Assembly (NCBI RefSeq): GCF_038396755.1
Contig: NZ_CP149822.1
Location: 1,302,001 to 1,366,000, forward strand
Length of the DNA: 64,000 bases
Direction: 5' to 3'
DNA from: Chitinophaga pollutisoli
GTDB taxonomy: Bacteria > Bacteroidota > Bacteroidia > Chitinophagales > Chitinophagaceae
Under the pieces are notes generated by a model. That model searched no databases, was not told the DNA's origin, and was given only the letters and a program-made list of their open reading frames with translations. Both the position numbers and the translations under genes were made by a program. Shown one piece after another: positions 63,783 through 64,000 of the stretch. Positions within the stretch are counted from its first letter, which is position 1. Each line of letters starts with the position of its first letter.

Positions 63783-64000
63783 ATGGAATTTTCGGAACCT
63801 TTCATCATACCCGCCGCCACCATCGGCGCGCTGTCGATCCACGACCTGCTCGAACACATGGGCCAAATCCCTGAACCCGGCGCCGGGCAAGGCATCCACC
63901 CGCTTTCCCTGTCCATCGGCGAAGGCATGTTCGCCAGGCAGGACGCCCTGGGCAACGCCCCGGTAGTGAGGGTCCGGCAAACCGAAAACGCCATCCTCAC
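63783..64000 (+). CDS. Unidentified protein, 5' part only
   Basis: An open frame begins with ATG at 63783 (MEFSEPFIIPAATIGALSIH) and runs to the window edge, 72 codons. It diverges from the SusC gene. The composition is protein-like and TATATTTG at 63768-63775 is an exact TAnnTTTG element just before the start, although no -33 box is seen. The fragment ends in VVRVRQTENAILT, which faintly recalls the N-terminal zinc-finger (SWIM) region of some Bacteroidota SNF2-type helicases. That is only a guess, and a regulator of the adjacent locus is equally possible. Confidence 0.5.
   Translation, partial: MEFSEPFIIPAATIGALSIHDLLEHMGQIPEPGAGQGIHPLSLSIGEGMFARQDALGNAPVVRVRQTENAIL

Noticed and set aside
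1..64000. CRISPR arrays, tRNA/rRNA genes, prophage or insertion sequences
   Set aside because: No regularly spaced repeats, no tRNA-like cloverleaf, no integrase or transposase-like frames and no terminal inverted repeats were seen on reading both strands.

Overview
The window comes from a Bacteroidota genome, most likely a Chitinophaga-like soil glycan degrader. The support is three SusC/SusD outer-membrane pairs, an ECF sigma/FecR pair feeding an STN-domain SusC, many lipoprotein signals, TAnnTTTG-type promoter elements, moderately high GC and long runs of secreted carbohydrate-active proteins. No rRNA, tRNA, CRISPR array, integrase or transposase was seen.

Layout. (1) 1-5444, minus: the mutagenesis cassette imuA-imuB-dnaE2; dnaE2 runs off the left edge. 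(2) 5662-6417, plus: a TSUP membrane permease, then a 400-base gap with a decayed Asp-box gene fragment. (3) 6822-21565, plus: polysaccharide utilization locus 1 with ECF sigma, FecR anti-sigma, STN-type SusC, SusD, a small lipoprotein, GH35, GH95 and a second, frameshifted GH35. It points to glycans bearing beta-galactosyl and alpha-L-fucosyl (or L-galactosyl) ends. (4) 21648-28964, minus: a frameshifted SusC, SusD, an uncharacterised TIM-barrel-like lipoprotein and fructose-1,6-bisphosphatase. (5) 29335-32039, minus: a secreted parallel beta-helix protein and a mutarotase-fold protein. (6) 32315-40829, plus: PEP synthase, a frameshifted SMP-30 lactonase, an FAH-family hydrolase, an FAD/Fe-S 2-hydroxyacid dehydrogenase and glutamate dehydrogenase. 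(7) 40897-63633, minus: a large catabolic locus. It runs SusC, SusD, M81 (MlrC-like), SMP-30, UxuA-like dehydratase, clan GH-A hydrolase, class III aminotransferase, AraC regulator, then an uncharacterised secreted protein, MFS sugar porter, SDR, SGNH hydrolase and three more uncharacterised secreted proteins. (8) A partial plus-strand gene at the right edge.

How the parts may work together. Regions 4, 6 and 7 read as one metabolic idea. Polymer is captured by SusCD and cut by secreted hydrolases, and products enter by the MFS porter. Acids or lactones are opened by SMP-30 proteins, dehydrated by the UxuA-like enzyme, oxidised by the SDR and split by the FAH hydrolase to pyruvate plus a small 2-hydroxyacid. 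The FAD/Fe-S enzyme could oxidise that acid, and PEP synthase and fructose bisphosphatase would return carbon to gluconeogenesis. This pathway is an inference from gene content.

The most novel signal is a set of five secreted paralogs in two subfamilies sharing an Asp-Pro-Gly-Gly motif, four of them in one operon. I recognise no described family for them. A caution: three genes are broken by four one-base shifts, each in a homopolymer (A5, A7, G7, C6) and each consistent with a lost base, which suggests assembly error rather than real decay.
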